Below are positions 45,196 to 57,989 of a stretch of 64,000 nt of DNA, piece after piece. Source of the stretch: Bathymodiolus brooksi (Eukaryota > Mollusca > Bivalvia > Mytilida > Modiolidae). The translations under genes were made by a program, and so were the position numbers. Every line of letters begins with the position of its first letter. Position 1 is the first letter of the stretch. The stretch spans positions 54,016,036-54,080,035 of the forward strand of contig OY804579.1 of the NCBI GenBank assembly GCA_963680875.1, given 5' to 3'. The notes beneath the pieces were generated by a model. The model was not told the DNA's origin and did not search any database. It saw only the letters and a list, made by a program, of their open reading frames with translations.

Positions 45196-45538
45196 GTACC
45201 AAAAAAACAAAAACAAAAACAAAAAAAAATGCTTAGGAACCTCTACTCTAAGCATAACATGGATTAGCCTAATCTAAAGAAAGAATAAAACTAACATGAT
45301 ATTACAGTCAATTTCTTATATTCTTTACAACTAATAAAGACGGAATCATATCAAATGAAAGAAACTACTGTGTTTTAGCAATACGTCCTTTGCCATACAG
45401 CTTCATATTGTCCAGTTATAGAAGTCTTCAGCATCATTGGTCACTTTTAGCGATGTATGTGATGTTCTTCAATTCTTTGCGTGAGGCTTGGTAACTCTTC
45501 ATTAAAAGAACACGAACTTTTACTATTTTACTCAAACG

Positions 45539-45905
45539 AGTGAGTGTGAGTGTTTGTTGTTTAACGCCAACTCAGCAATTTTTCAGCTATATCATGGCGA
45601 GAACACGTTAATTTTCAATAAGATGATGATGAGGTCCGCTTTGTACTAGACCAACACGCTGAGTTGGATTTTTATAGTGCTAGCTTACTGAAACAACAGT
45701 TCAGGGATAGACAGTCGCCCCACTCGGATACATTATCCTGATTTCGAGCCAACCAGTCTTTGCTCTTTCTCTCTAATGCTGCGTGCTTAGCGGAGAAGCA
45801 ACAACATTATTTTCATAGTCTTTGGCTTGACCCAATCCGGTTTTGAACCCACGATCTACCGCAGTCGAGGCGGTCACGTTAACCATTACACCACTGATGC
45901 GGTTT
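45539..45905 (-). mobile_element. tRNA-derived SINE, family 2
   Basis: On the minus strand the head begins at about 45900: CCGCATCAGTGGTGTAATGG, an A box, then GTTAACGTGACCGCCTCGAC and GATCGTGGGTTCAAAACC, a B box at tRNA-like spacing. The body follows for about 250 bases. The tail, at the low-coordinate end, has in plus orientation TGTTGTTTAACGCCAACTCA, GCAATTTTTCAGCTATATC and ATGGCG. The tail is shared with family 1, while the heads and bodies differ. tRNA head plus conserved tail is the standard SINE layout. Confidence 0.75.
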
Positions 45906-46003
45906 TACTCAAAAGACAATGGTATTATATACGTAAATATGTACATTACATTAATGTATTCAATTTCTTATTTTTTTAAGATTAGGTTAAGATGTAGAGA
46001 TTA
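45906..46003. other. Spacer, nothing recognised
   Basis: Short AT-rich stretch. Confidence 0.35.
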
Positions 46004-46427
46004 TTAAATGTAATGTTATTATTGTTTTCATTGTTGTTTCATATATTAAATGTAATGTTATTATTGTTTTCATTGTTGTTTCATATATTAAATGTAATGT
46101 TATTATTGTTTTCATTGTTGTTTCATATATTAAATGTAATGTTATTATTGTTTTCATTGTTGTTTCATATATTAAATGTAATGTTATTATTGTTTTCATT
46201 GTTTTTTCATATATTAAATGTAATGTTATTATTGTTTTCATTGTTGTTTCATATATTAAATGTAATGTTATTATTGTTTTCATTGTTGTTTCATATATTA
46301 AATGTAATGTTATTATTGTTTTCATTGTTGTTTCATATATTAAATGTAATGTTATTATTGTTTTCATTGTTGTTTCATATATTAAATGTAACGTTATTAT
46401 TGTTTTCATTGTTGTTTCATATATACT
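46004..46427. repeat. Minisatellite, 42 bp unit, about 10 copies, open on both strands
   Basis: Unit TTAAATGTAATGTTATTATT, GTTTTCATTGTTGTTTCATA, TA. Almost identical copies; one has TTGTTTTTTC and one TAACGTTA. Forty-two is divisible by three, so 14-residue repeats stay open in plus (LLLFSLLFHILNVM) and minus (MKTIITLHLIYETT). This is a composition effect and not evidence of a gene. Confidence 0.95.
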
Positions 46428-46812
46428 GAAATTGATTACATTCTAGCAATTTTAAATATATACCGGAATGTATTCAGAAGATATAAAAAAAATCCTGAAT
46501 CGTCATCGATTAATGTATGGCTTTCATGTGTTTTATAACTATATCTACATATTATGTATAATTTAACAAATGATGTTTTAAATTTGTTTAAATTACATTT
46601 GTAACGAGAACATCAGATAAGTCATAGGAAGCATTTCTGGTCTGCTTTTATTAGTACATGAAGGCACAAAATTAAAATGTTGACAAAGTTATAATGGGAT
46701 TTTAATAATGACATTACAATGAAGATAAACGTTAACATAAGGTTTATACTAGATGTACTTTTTAAAAGGCGCTATTAGGAATTAAAAAAAAAAGTTTATT
46801 TCTGTCAGAAGA
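46428..46812. other. Spacer, nothing recognised
   Basis: AT-rich sequence. Confidence 0.35.
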
Positions 46813-46900
46813 AGAGTTTGAAGATACCAAAGGCGTAATCAAAATCCCTAAATCGAAGAAGGACAGACAACACAATGGCCAAAAGGAAAAGAACATAAGG
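46813..46900 (+). repeat. Dispersed repeat R1, left part flanking the satellite
   Basis: TTTGAAGATACCAAAGGCGT, AATCGAAGAAGGACAGACAA, CACAATGGCCAAAAGGAAA: the same order as R1 at 30312. The R1 right end resumes after the satellite at 56517. Confidence 0.8.
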
Positions 46901-49900
46901 ACAAATAACGATCTACAAACATTACACATAAAACTAAAGATGGAGTAACACGAACTCTACTAAAGATAAACAACGATCTACAAACATTACACATAAAACT
47001 AACGATCGAGTAATATGAACTCCACTAAAGATAAACAACGATCTACAAACATTACACATAAAACTAAAGATGGAGTAACACGAACTCTACTAAAGATAAA
47101 CAACGATCTACAAACATTACACATAAAACTAAAGATGGAGTAACACGAACTCTACTAAAGATAAACAACGATCTACAAACATTACACATAAAACTAAAGA
47201 TGGAGTAACACGAACTCTACTAAAGATAAACAACGATCTACAAACATTACACATAAAACTAAAGATCGAGTAACACGAACTCTACTAAAGATAAACAACG
47301 ATCTACAAACATTACACATAAAACTAAAGATGGAGTAACACGAACTCTACTAAAGATAAACAACGATCTACAAACATTACACATAAAACTAAAGATGGAG
47401 TAACACGAACTCTACTAAAGATAAACAACGATCTACAAACATTACACATAAAACTAAAGATGGAGTAACACGAACTCTACTAAAGATAAACAACGATCTA
47501 CAAACATTACACATAAAACTAACGATCGAGTAACACGAACTCTACTAAAGATAAACAACGATCTACAAACATTACACATAAAACTAACGATCGAGTAACA
47601 CGAACTCTACTAAAGATAAACAACGATCTACAAACATTACACATAAAACTAAAGATGGAGTAACACGAACTCTACTAAAGATAAACAACGATCTACAAAC
47701 ATTACACATAAAACTAAAGATGGAGTAACACGAACTCTACTAAAGATAAACAACGATCTACAAACATTACACATAAAACTAAAGATGGAGTAACACGAAC
47801 TCTACTAAAGATAAACAACGATCTACAAACATTACACATAAAACTAACGATCGAGTAACACGAACTCTACTAAAGATAAACAACGATCTACAAACATTAC
47901 ACATAAAACTAACGATCGAGTAACACGAACTCTACTAAAGATAAACAACGATCTACAAACATTACACATAAAACTAAAGATGGAGTAACACGAACTCTAC
48001 TAAAGATAAACAACGATCTACAAACATTACACATAAAACTAACGATCGAGTAACACGAACTCTACTAAAGATAAACAACGATCTACAAACATTACACATA
48101 AAACTAACGATCGAGTAACACGAACTCTACTAAAGATAAACAACGATCTACAAACATTACACATAAAACTAAAGATGGAGTAACACGAACTCTACTAAAG
48201 ATAAACAACGATCTACAAACATTACACATAAAACTAAAGATGGAGTAACACGAACTCTACTAAAGATAAACAACGATCTACAAACATTACACATAAAACT
48301 AAAGATGGAGTAACACGAACTCTACTAAAGATAAACAACGATCTACAAACATTACACATAAAACTAAAGATGGAGTAACACGAACTCTACTAAAGATAAA
48401 CAACGATCTACAAACATTACACATAAAACTAACGATGGAGTAACACGAACTCTACTAAAGATAAACAACGATCTACAAACATTACACATAAAACTAAAGA
48501 TGGAGTAACACGAACTCTACTAAAGATAAACAACGATCTACAAACATTACACATAAAACTAACGATCGAGTAACACGAACTCTACTAAAGATAAACAACG
48601 ATCTACAAACATTACACATAAAACTAAAGATGGAGTAACACGAACTCTACTAAAGATAAACAACGATCTACAAACATTACACATAAAACTAAAGATGGAG
48701 TAACACGAACTCTACTAAAGATAAACAACGATCTACAAACATTACACATAAAACTAAAGATGGAGTAACACGAACTCCACTAAAGATAAACAACGATCTA
48801 CAAACATTACACATAAAACTAAAGATGGAGTAACACGAACTCTACTAAAGATAAACAACGATCTACAAACATTACACATAAAACTAAAGATGGAGTAACA
48901 CGAACTCTACTAAAGATAAACAACGATCTACAAACATTACACATAAAACTAACGATCGAGTAACACGAACTCTACTAAAGATAAACAACGATCTACAAAC
49001 ATTACACATAAAACTAAAGATGGAGTAACACGAACTCTACTAAAGATAAACAACGATCTACAAACATTACACATAAAACTAAAGATGGAGTAACACGAAC
49101 TCTACTAAAGATAAACAACGATCTACAAACATTACACATAAAACTAAAGATGGAGTAACACGAACTCTACTAAAGATAAACAACGATCTACAAACATTAC
49201 ACATAAAACTAAAGATGGAGTAACACGAACTCTACTAAAGATAAACAACGATCTACAAACATTACACATAAAACTAAAGATGGAGTAACACGAACTCTAC
49301 TAAAGATAAACAACGATCTACAAACATTACACATAGAACTAACGATCGAGTAACACGAACTCTACTAAAGATAAACAACGATCTACAAACATTACACATA
49401 AAACTAAAGATGGAGTAACACGAACTCTACTAAAGATAAACAACGATCTACAAACATTACACATAAAACTAAAGATGGAGTAACACGAACTCTACTAAAG
49501 ATAAACAACGATCTACAAACATTACACATAAAACTAAAGATGGAGTAACACGAACTCTACTAAAGATAAACAACGATCTACAAACATTACACATAAAACT
49601 AACGATCGAGTAACACGAACTCTACTAAAGATAAACAACGATCTACAAACATTACACATAAAACTAACGATCGAGTAACACGAACTCTACTAAAGATAAA
49701 CAACGATCTACAAACATTACACATAAAACTAAAGATGGAGTAACACGAACTCCACTAAAGATAAACAACGATCTACAAACATTACACATAAAACTAAAGA
49801 TCGAGTAACACGAACTCTACTAAAGATAAACAACGATCTACAAACATTACACATAAAACTAAAGATGGAGTAACACGAACTCTACTAAAGATAAACAACG

Positions 49901-52900
49901 ATCTACAAACATTACACATAAAACTAAAGATGGAGTAACACGAACTCTACTAAAGATAAACAACGATCTACAAACATTACACATAAAACTAACGATCGAG
50001 TAACACGAACTCTACTAAAGATAAACAACGATCTACAAACATTACACATAAAACTAACGATCGAGTAACACGAACTCTACTAAAGATAAACAACGATCTA
50101 CAAACATTACACATAAAACTAAAGATGGAGTAACACGAACTCCACTAAAGATAAACAACGATCTACAAACATTACACATAAAACTAAAGATCGAGTAACA
50201 CGAACTCTACTAAAGATAAACAACGATCTACAAACATTACACATAAAACTAAAGATCGAGTAACACGAACTCTACTAAAGATAAACAACGATCTACAAAC
50301 ATTACACATAAAACTAAAGATGGAGTAACACGAACTCTACTAAAGATAAACAACGATCTACAAACATTACACATAAAACTAACGATCGAGTAACACGAAC
50401 TCTACTAAAGATAAACAACGATCTACAAACATTACACATAAAACTAAAGATGGAGTAACACGAACTCTACTAAAGATAAACAACGATCTACAAACATTAC
50501 ACATAAAACTAAAGATGGAGTAACACGAACTCTACTAAAGATAAACAACGATCTACAAACATTACACATAAAACTAAAGATGGAGTAACACGAACTCTAC
50601 TAAAGATAAACAACGATCTACAAACATTACACATAAAACTAAAGATGGAGTAACACGAACTCTACTAAAGATAAACAACGATCTACAAACATTACACATA
50701 AAACTAACGATCGAGTAACACGAACTCTACTAAAGATAAACAACGATCTACAAACATTACACATAAAACTAAAGATGGAGTAACACGAACTCTACTAAAG
50801 ATAAACAACGATCTACAAAAATTACACATAAAACTAACGATCGAGTAACACGAACTCTACTAAAGATAAACAACGATCTACAAACATTACACATAAAACT
50901 AAAGATGGAGTAACACGAACTCTACTAAAGATAAACAACGATCTACAAACATTACACATAAAACTAACGATCGAGTAACACGAACTCTACTAAAGATAAA
51001 CAACGATCTACAAACATTACACATAAAACTAACGATCGAGTAACACGAACTCTACTAAAGATAAACAACGATCTACAAACATTACACATAAAACTAAAGA
51101 TGGAGTAACACGAACTCTACTAAAGATAAACAACGATCTACAAACATTACACATAAAACTAAAGATCGAGTAACACGAACTCTACTAAAGATAAACAACG
51201 ATCTACAAACATTACACATAAAACTAAAGATGGAGTAACACGAACTCTACTAAAGATAAACAACGATCTACAAACATTACACATAAAACTAAAGATGGAG
51301 TAACACGAACTCTACTAAAGATAAACAACGATCTACAAACATTACACATAAAACTAAAGATGGAGTAACACGAACTCTACTAAAGATAAACAACGATCTA
51401 CAAACATTACACATAAAACTAACGATCGAGTAACACGAACTCTACTAAAGATAAACAACGATCTACAAACATTACACATAAAACTAAAGATGGAGTAACA
51501 CGAACTCTACTAAAGATAAACAACGATCTACAAACATTACACATAAAACTAACGATCGAGTAACACGAACTCTACTAAAGATAAACAACGATCTACAAAC
51601 ATTACATATAAAACTAAAGATGGAGTAACACGAACTCTACTAAAGATAAACAACGATCTACAAACATTACACATAAAACTAAAGATGGAGTAACACGAAC
51701 TCTACTAAAGATAAACAACGATCTACAAACATTACACATAAAACTAAAGATGGAGTAACACGAACTCTACTAAAGATAAACAACGATCTACAAACATTAC
51801 ACATAAAACTAAAGATGGAGTAACACGAACTCTACTAAAGATAAACAACGATCTACAAACATTACACATAAAACTAAAGATCGAGTAACACGAACTCTAC
51901 TAAAGATAAACAACGATCTACAAACATTACACATAAAACTAAAGATGGAGTAACACGAACTCTACTAAAGATAAACAACGATCTACAAACATTACACATA
52001 AAACTAAAGATGGAGTAACACGAACTCTACTAAAGATAAACAACGATTTACAAACATTACACATAAAACTAACGATCGAGTAACACGAACTCTACTAAAG
52101 ATAAACAACGATCTACAAACATTACACATAAAACTAAAGATGGAGTAACACGAACTCTACTAAAGATAAACAACGATCTACAAACATTACACATAAAACT
52201 AAAGATGGAGTAACACGAACTCTACTAAAGATAAACAACGATCTACAAACATTACACATAAAACTAACGATCGAGTAACACGAACTCTACTAAAGATAAA
52301 CAACGATCTACAAACATTACATATAAAACTAAAGATGGAGTAACACGAACTCTACTAAAGATAAACAACGATCTACAAACATTACACATAAAACTAAAGA
52401 TGGAGTAACACGAACTCTACTAAAGATAAACAACGATCTACAAACATTACACATAAAACTAAAGATGGAGTAACACGAACTCTACTAAAGATAAACAACG
52501 ATCTACAAACATTACACATAAAACTAAAGATGGAGTAACACGAACTCTACTAAAGATAAACAACGATCTACAAACATTACACATAAAACTAACGATCGAG
52601 TAACACGAACTCTACTAAAGATAAACAACGATCTACAAACATTACACATAAAACTAAAGATGGAGTAACACGAACTCTACTAAAGATAAACAACGATCTA
52701 CAAACATTACACATAAAACTAAAGATCGAGTAACACGAACTCTACTAAAGATAAACAACGATCTACAAACATTACACATAAAACTAAAGATGGAGTAACA
52801 CGAACTCTACTAAAGATAAACAACGATCTACAAACATTACACATAAAACTAAAGATGGAGTAACACGAACTCTACTAAAGATAAACAACGATCTACAAAC

Positions 52901-55900
52901 ATTACACATAAAACTAAAGATGGAGTAACACGAACTCTACTAAAGATAAACAACGATCTACAAACATTACACATAAAACTAAAGATCGAGTAACACGAAC
53001 TCTACTAAAGATAAACAACGATCTACAAACATTACACATAAAACTAAAGATCGAGTAACACGAACTCTACTAAAGATAAACAACGATCTACAAACATTAC
53101 ACATAAAACTAAAGATGGAGTAACACGAACTCTACTAAAGATAAACAACGATCTACAAACATTACACATAAAACTAAAGATGGAGTAACACGAACTCTAC
53201 TAAAGATAAACAACGATCTACAAACATTACACATAAAACTAAAGATGGAGTAACACGAACTCTACTAAAGATAAACAACGATCTACAAACATTACACATA
53301 AAACTAAAGATGGAGTAACACGAACTCTACTAAAGATAAACAACGATCTACAAACATTACACATAAAACTAACGATCGAGTAACACGAACTCTACTAAAG
53401 ATAAACAACGATCTACAAACATTACACATAAAACTAAAGATGGAGTAACACGAACTCTACTAAAGATAAACAACGATCTACAAACATTACGCATAAAACT
53501 AAAGATGGAGTAACACGAACTCTACTAAAGATAAACAACGATCTACAAACATTACACATAAAACTAACGATCGAGTAACACGAACTCTACTAAAGATAAA
53601 CAATGATCTACAAACATTACATATAAAACTAAAGATGGAGTAACACGAACTCTACTAAAGATAAACAACGATCTACAAACATTACACATAAAACTAAAGA
53701 TGGAGTAACACGAACTCTACTAAAGATAAACAACGATCTACAAACATTACACATAAAACTAAAGATGGAGTAACACGAACTCTACTAAAGATAAACAACG
53801 ATCTACAAACATTACACATAAAACTAAAGATGGAGTAACACGAACTCTACTAAAGATAAACAACGATCTACAAACATTACACATAAAACTAAAGATGGAG
53901 TAACACGAACTCTACTAAAGATAAACAACGATCTACAAACATTACACATAAAACTAAAGATCGAGTAACACGAACTCTACTAAAGATAAACAACGATCTA
54001 CAAACATTACACATAAAACTAAAGATCGAGTAACACGAACTCTACTAAAGATAAACAACGATCTACAAACATTACACATAAAACTAAAGATGGAGTAACA
54101 CGAACTCTACTAAAGATAAACAACGATCTACAAACATTACACATAAAACTAACGATCGAGTAACACGAACTCTACTAAAGATAAACAACGATCTACAAAC
54201 ATTACACATAAAACTAACGATCGAGTAACACGAACTCTACTAAAGATAAACAACGATCTACAAACATTACACATAAAACTAAAGATGGAGTAACACGAAC
54301 TCTACTAAAGATAAACAACGATCTACAAACATTACACATAAAACTAAAGATGGAGTAACACGAACTCTACTAAAGATAAACAACGATCTACAAACATTAC
54401 ACATAAAACTAAAGATGGAGTAACACGAACTCTACTAAAGATAAACAACGATCTACAAACATTACACATAAAACTAAAGATGGAGTAACACGAACTCTAC
54501 TAAAGATAAACAACGATCTACAAACATTACACATAAAACTAACGATGGAGTAACACGAACTCTACTAAAGATAAACAACGATCTACAAACATTACACATA
54601 AAACTAAAGATGGAGTAACACGAACTCTACTAAAGATAAACAACGATCTACAAACATTACACATAAAACTAAAGATGGAGTAACACGAACTCTACTAAAG
54701 ATAAACAACGATCTACAAACATTACACATAAAACTAAAGATGGAGTAACACGAACTCTACTAAAGATAAACAACGATCTACAAACATTACACATAAAACT
54801 AAAGATGGAGTAACACGAACTCTACTAAAGATAAACAACGATCTACAAACATTACACATAAAACTAACGATCGAGTAACACGAACTCTACTAAAGATAAA
54901 CAACGATCTACAAACATTACACATAAAACTAAAGATGGAGTAACACGAACTCTACTAAAGATAAACAACGATCTACAAGCATTACACATAAAACTAAAGA
55001 TGGAGTAACACGAACTCTACTAAAGATAAACAACGATCTACAAACATTACACATAAAACTAACGATCGAGTAACACGAACTCTACTAAAGATAAACAACG
55101 ATCTACAAACATTACATATAAAACTAAAGATGGAGTAACACGAACTCTACTAAAGATAAACAACGATCTACAAACATTACACATAAAACTAAAGATGGAG
55201 TAACACGAACTCTACTAAAGATAAACAACGATCTACAAACATTACACATAAAACTAAAGATGGAGTAACACGAACTCTACTAAAGATAAACAACGATCTA
55301 CAAACATTACACATAAAACTAAAGATGGAGTAACACGAACTCTACTAAAGATAAACAACGATCTACAAACATTACACATAAAACTAACGATCGAGTAATA
55401 TGAACTCTACTAAAGATAAACAACGATCTACAAACATTACACATAAAACTAAAGATCGAGTAACACGAACTCTACTAAAGATAAACAACGATCTACAAAC
55501 ATTACACATAAAACTAAAGATGGAGTAACACGAACTCTACTAAAGATAAACAACGATCTACAAACATTACACATAAAACTAAAGATGGAGTAACACGAAC
55601 TCTACTAAAGATAAACAACGATCTACAAACATTACACATAAAACTAAAGATGGAGTAACACGAACTCTACTAAAGATAAACAACGATCTACAAACATTAC
55701 ACATAAAACTAAAGATGGAGTAACACGAACTCTACTAAAGATAAACAACGATCTACAAACATTACACATAAAACTAAAGATCGAGTAACACGAACTCTAC
55801 TAAAGATAAACAACGATCTACAAACATTACACATAAAACTAAAGATGGAGTAACACGAACTCTACTAAAGATAAACAACGATTTACAAACATTACACATA

Positions 55901-56516
55901 AAACTAAAGATGGAGTAACACGAACTCTACTAAAGATAAACAACGATCTACAAACATTACACATAAAACTAAAGATGGAGTAACACGAACTCTACTAAAG
56001 ATAAACAACGATCTACAAACATTACACATAAAACTAAAGATCGAGTAACACGAACTCTACTAAAGATAAACAACGATCTACAAACATTACACATAAAACT
56101 AAAGATCGAGTAACACGAACTCTACTAAAGATAAACAACGATCTACAAACATTACACATAAAACTAAAGATGGAGTAACACGAACTCTACTAAAGATAAA
56201 CAACGATCTACAAACATTACACATAAAACTAAAGATGGAGTAACACGAACTCTACTAAAGATAAACAACGATCTACAAACATTACACATAAAACTAAAGA
56301 TGGAGTAACACGAACTCTACTAAAGATAAACAACGATCTACAAACATTACACATAAAACTAACGATGGAGTAACACGAACTCTACTAAAGATAAACAACG
56401 ATCTACAAACATTACACATAAAACTAAAGATCGAGTAACACGAACTCTACTAAAGATAAACAACGATCTACAAACATTACACATAAAACTAAAGATCGAG
56501 TAACACGAACTCTACT
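46901..56516. repeat. 65 bp satellite array, about 148 copies
   Basis: Unit: TAAAGATAAACAACGATCTA, CAAACATTACACATAAAACT, AAAGATGGAGTAACACGAAC, TCTAC. The period is exactly 65 throughout, with almost no insertions or deletions. Most variation is in one 10 bp box: AAAGATGGAG (commonest), AACGATCGAG, AAAGATCGAG and rarely AACGATGGAG. Rare markers are CTCCAC for CTCTAC, ATATAAAACT for ACATAAAACT and TAATATGAACT. The unit corresponds to the middle of the R1 repeat, and the array is flanked by the rest of R1 on both sides. Every frame contains stops, so there is no coding potential. Confidence 0.97.
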
Positions 56517-56545
56517 AAAAACCGGGGTGAACTCAGCTCCACTAG
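56517..56545 (+). repeat. Dispersed repeat R1, right part flanking the satellite
   Basis: AAAAACCGGGGTGAACTCAG continues from the last satellite unit exactly as in the unexpanded R1 copy (CTAAAAACCGG at 30465). Confidence 0.8.
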
Positions 56546-57116
56546 TGACATCTGTCATGTTATTCTAGTTACAAATCGGGTGAAGTTAAAAAGTGCTCTC
56601 AGCAGTCGATCACTGCTATTGACAGCACCAGTAAAACAAATGTGGTGTTTTATCGTTTGCTATTTACCTCAGCAAGGGATGAATATTCTTGCATATTTAC
56701 AATGTCATACTAATCAGTTCCTGTAAAATGGTATGGACGTATTCTTAAACCTTTTGGGTTTTTTCCCCCACATTACTAGTATTTACAAAATATTTTATCT
56801 TCCGTTAACAGAAGATGTCAAACGAGGTTGTCATGTACATCTTTGTTCGTATGTTGCATTTTCAAAATCCTGTATTTAATAATTTTCAATTGTGTGAAAT
56901 CTCAGACATAATCTTCAACTTGTTATTTGGTATTTTGCAAGATGATAACGATTTTGTATTAATTCTTATTTTTTAAAGACAAAAATCCTTGCTTGATAAT
57001 TAATTCTGTAAATACTTCAAAGAGTAGAAAAAGGAAGGTAAGTAGAAAACTGAAATTAACCATTGACGTGTTTAACTCTCGGTCAAACCAAGTTCGTATG
57101 AATTACAGTTTTAATT
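56546..57116. other. Spacer, nothing recognised
   Basis: AT-rich, no features. Confidence 0.35.
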
Positions 57117-57310
57117 AAGAAAAGTTTGAAGATATCAAAGAGATAACCAGAAGCCGCAAATCGAAGAAAGACAGACAACAGAATAGCGAAAAGAAAAAGG
57201 GTAAACAAAACAAACAATGATCTACAAACACAACACAGAAAAGTAAAGATTAAGCACCTAGAGCTCCACAAAAACCGGTGACGTAAGGTGAATGTCGTGA
57301 GAAGTCACAT
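57117..57310 (+). repeat. Dispersed repeat R1, single-unit copy
   Basis: TTTGAAGATATCAAAGAGAT, CGCAAATCGAAGAAAGACAG, AACAATGATCTACAAACACA, GTAAAGATTAAGCACC, CACAAAAACCGGTGACG. One unit only, without expansion, 600 bp right of the satellite. A minus-strand frame over it is a by-product. Confidence 0.7.
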
Positions 57311-57989
57311 CGTCAGGCAATGTAAAGTTTAAGCGACCTTGTCTTCTTTGTGATTTAAACATGAGCCAATGACATTGTTTGTTATGATTGGTGGAATTTT
57401 CATCCCTCACTATTTAACCTGTCGTATTACAAATTGCATCTTTAAATAATTTTCAATGTCACTTCATCAAGAAACAATAGCATTGATTGGACGTAATGCC
57501 TTTGAATTAATTTGATTACATTTTTAAACATCTAAGCATTCGGAACGTTTTGGGCAAATCATTATTTTATTTAAGCAACACTAGCATTTGATAATTTGAT
57601 CTTTACGATATAAATGTTATTTACCAAACATATTGCATAATGTAATAATTACTTTACATTTGTTGACGAAGTTCACGTATCTAGGTGTTTACAAGATGGT
57701 AATTCAGAGCTTTAATTTATCGATACTATTATGCTTGATACCATTTTTTCCCCACAGAGGTACCACCGTTATAATGTTAAAAATTATCCCAAACAGGAAG
57801 AAGAACCGCTGTTTGTTTCGTGTTATAAAAATGTTGACGGAAGATATGATATGACACCGGAAATTATTATACTGTGTCCTAAGATTCTTACATTGTTAGG
57901 TTGACTTCTTAAGACTTAAATTATTTGGCTTTCTAATTTTTTGACTATGAGCGTTGTTGAAATATAGCACACAAATATCAATAAGTCAA
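57311..57989. other. Intergenic, nothing recognised
   Basis: AT-rich. A plus-strand frame at 57633-57854 (73 codons) has no recognisable features. Confidence 0.35.

Noticed and set aside
44965..45267. 100-codon hydrophobic frame on plus, membrane-protein-like
   Set aside because: It is the complement of the R1 dispersed repeat plus a poly-A-rich stretch; the same letters occur elsewhere as non-coding repeat.
46901..56516. CRISPR array in the 65 bp repeats
   Set aside because: There are no variable spacers: the complete 65 bp is repeated head to tail. No cas-like genes, and the setting is eukaryotic.
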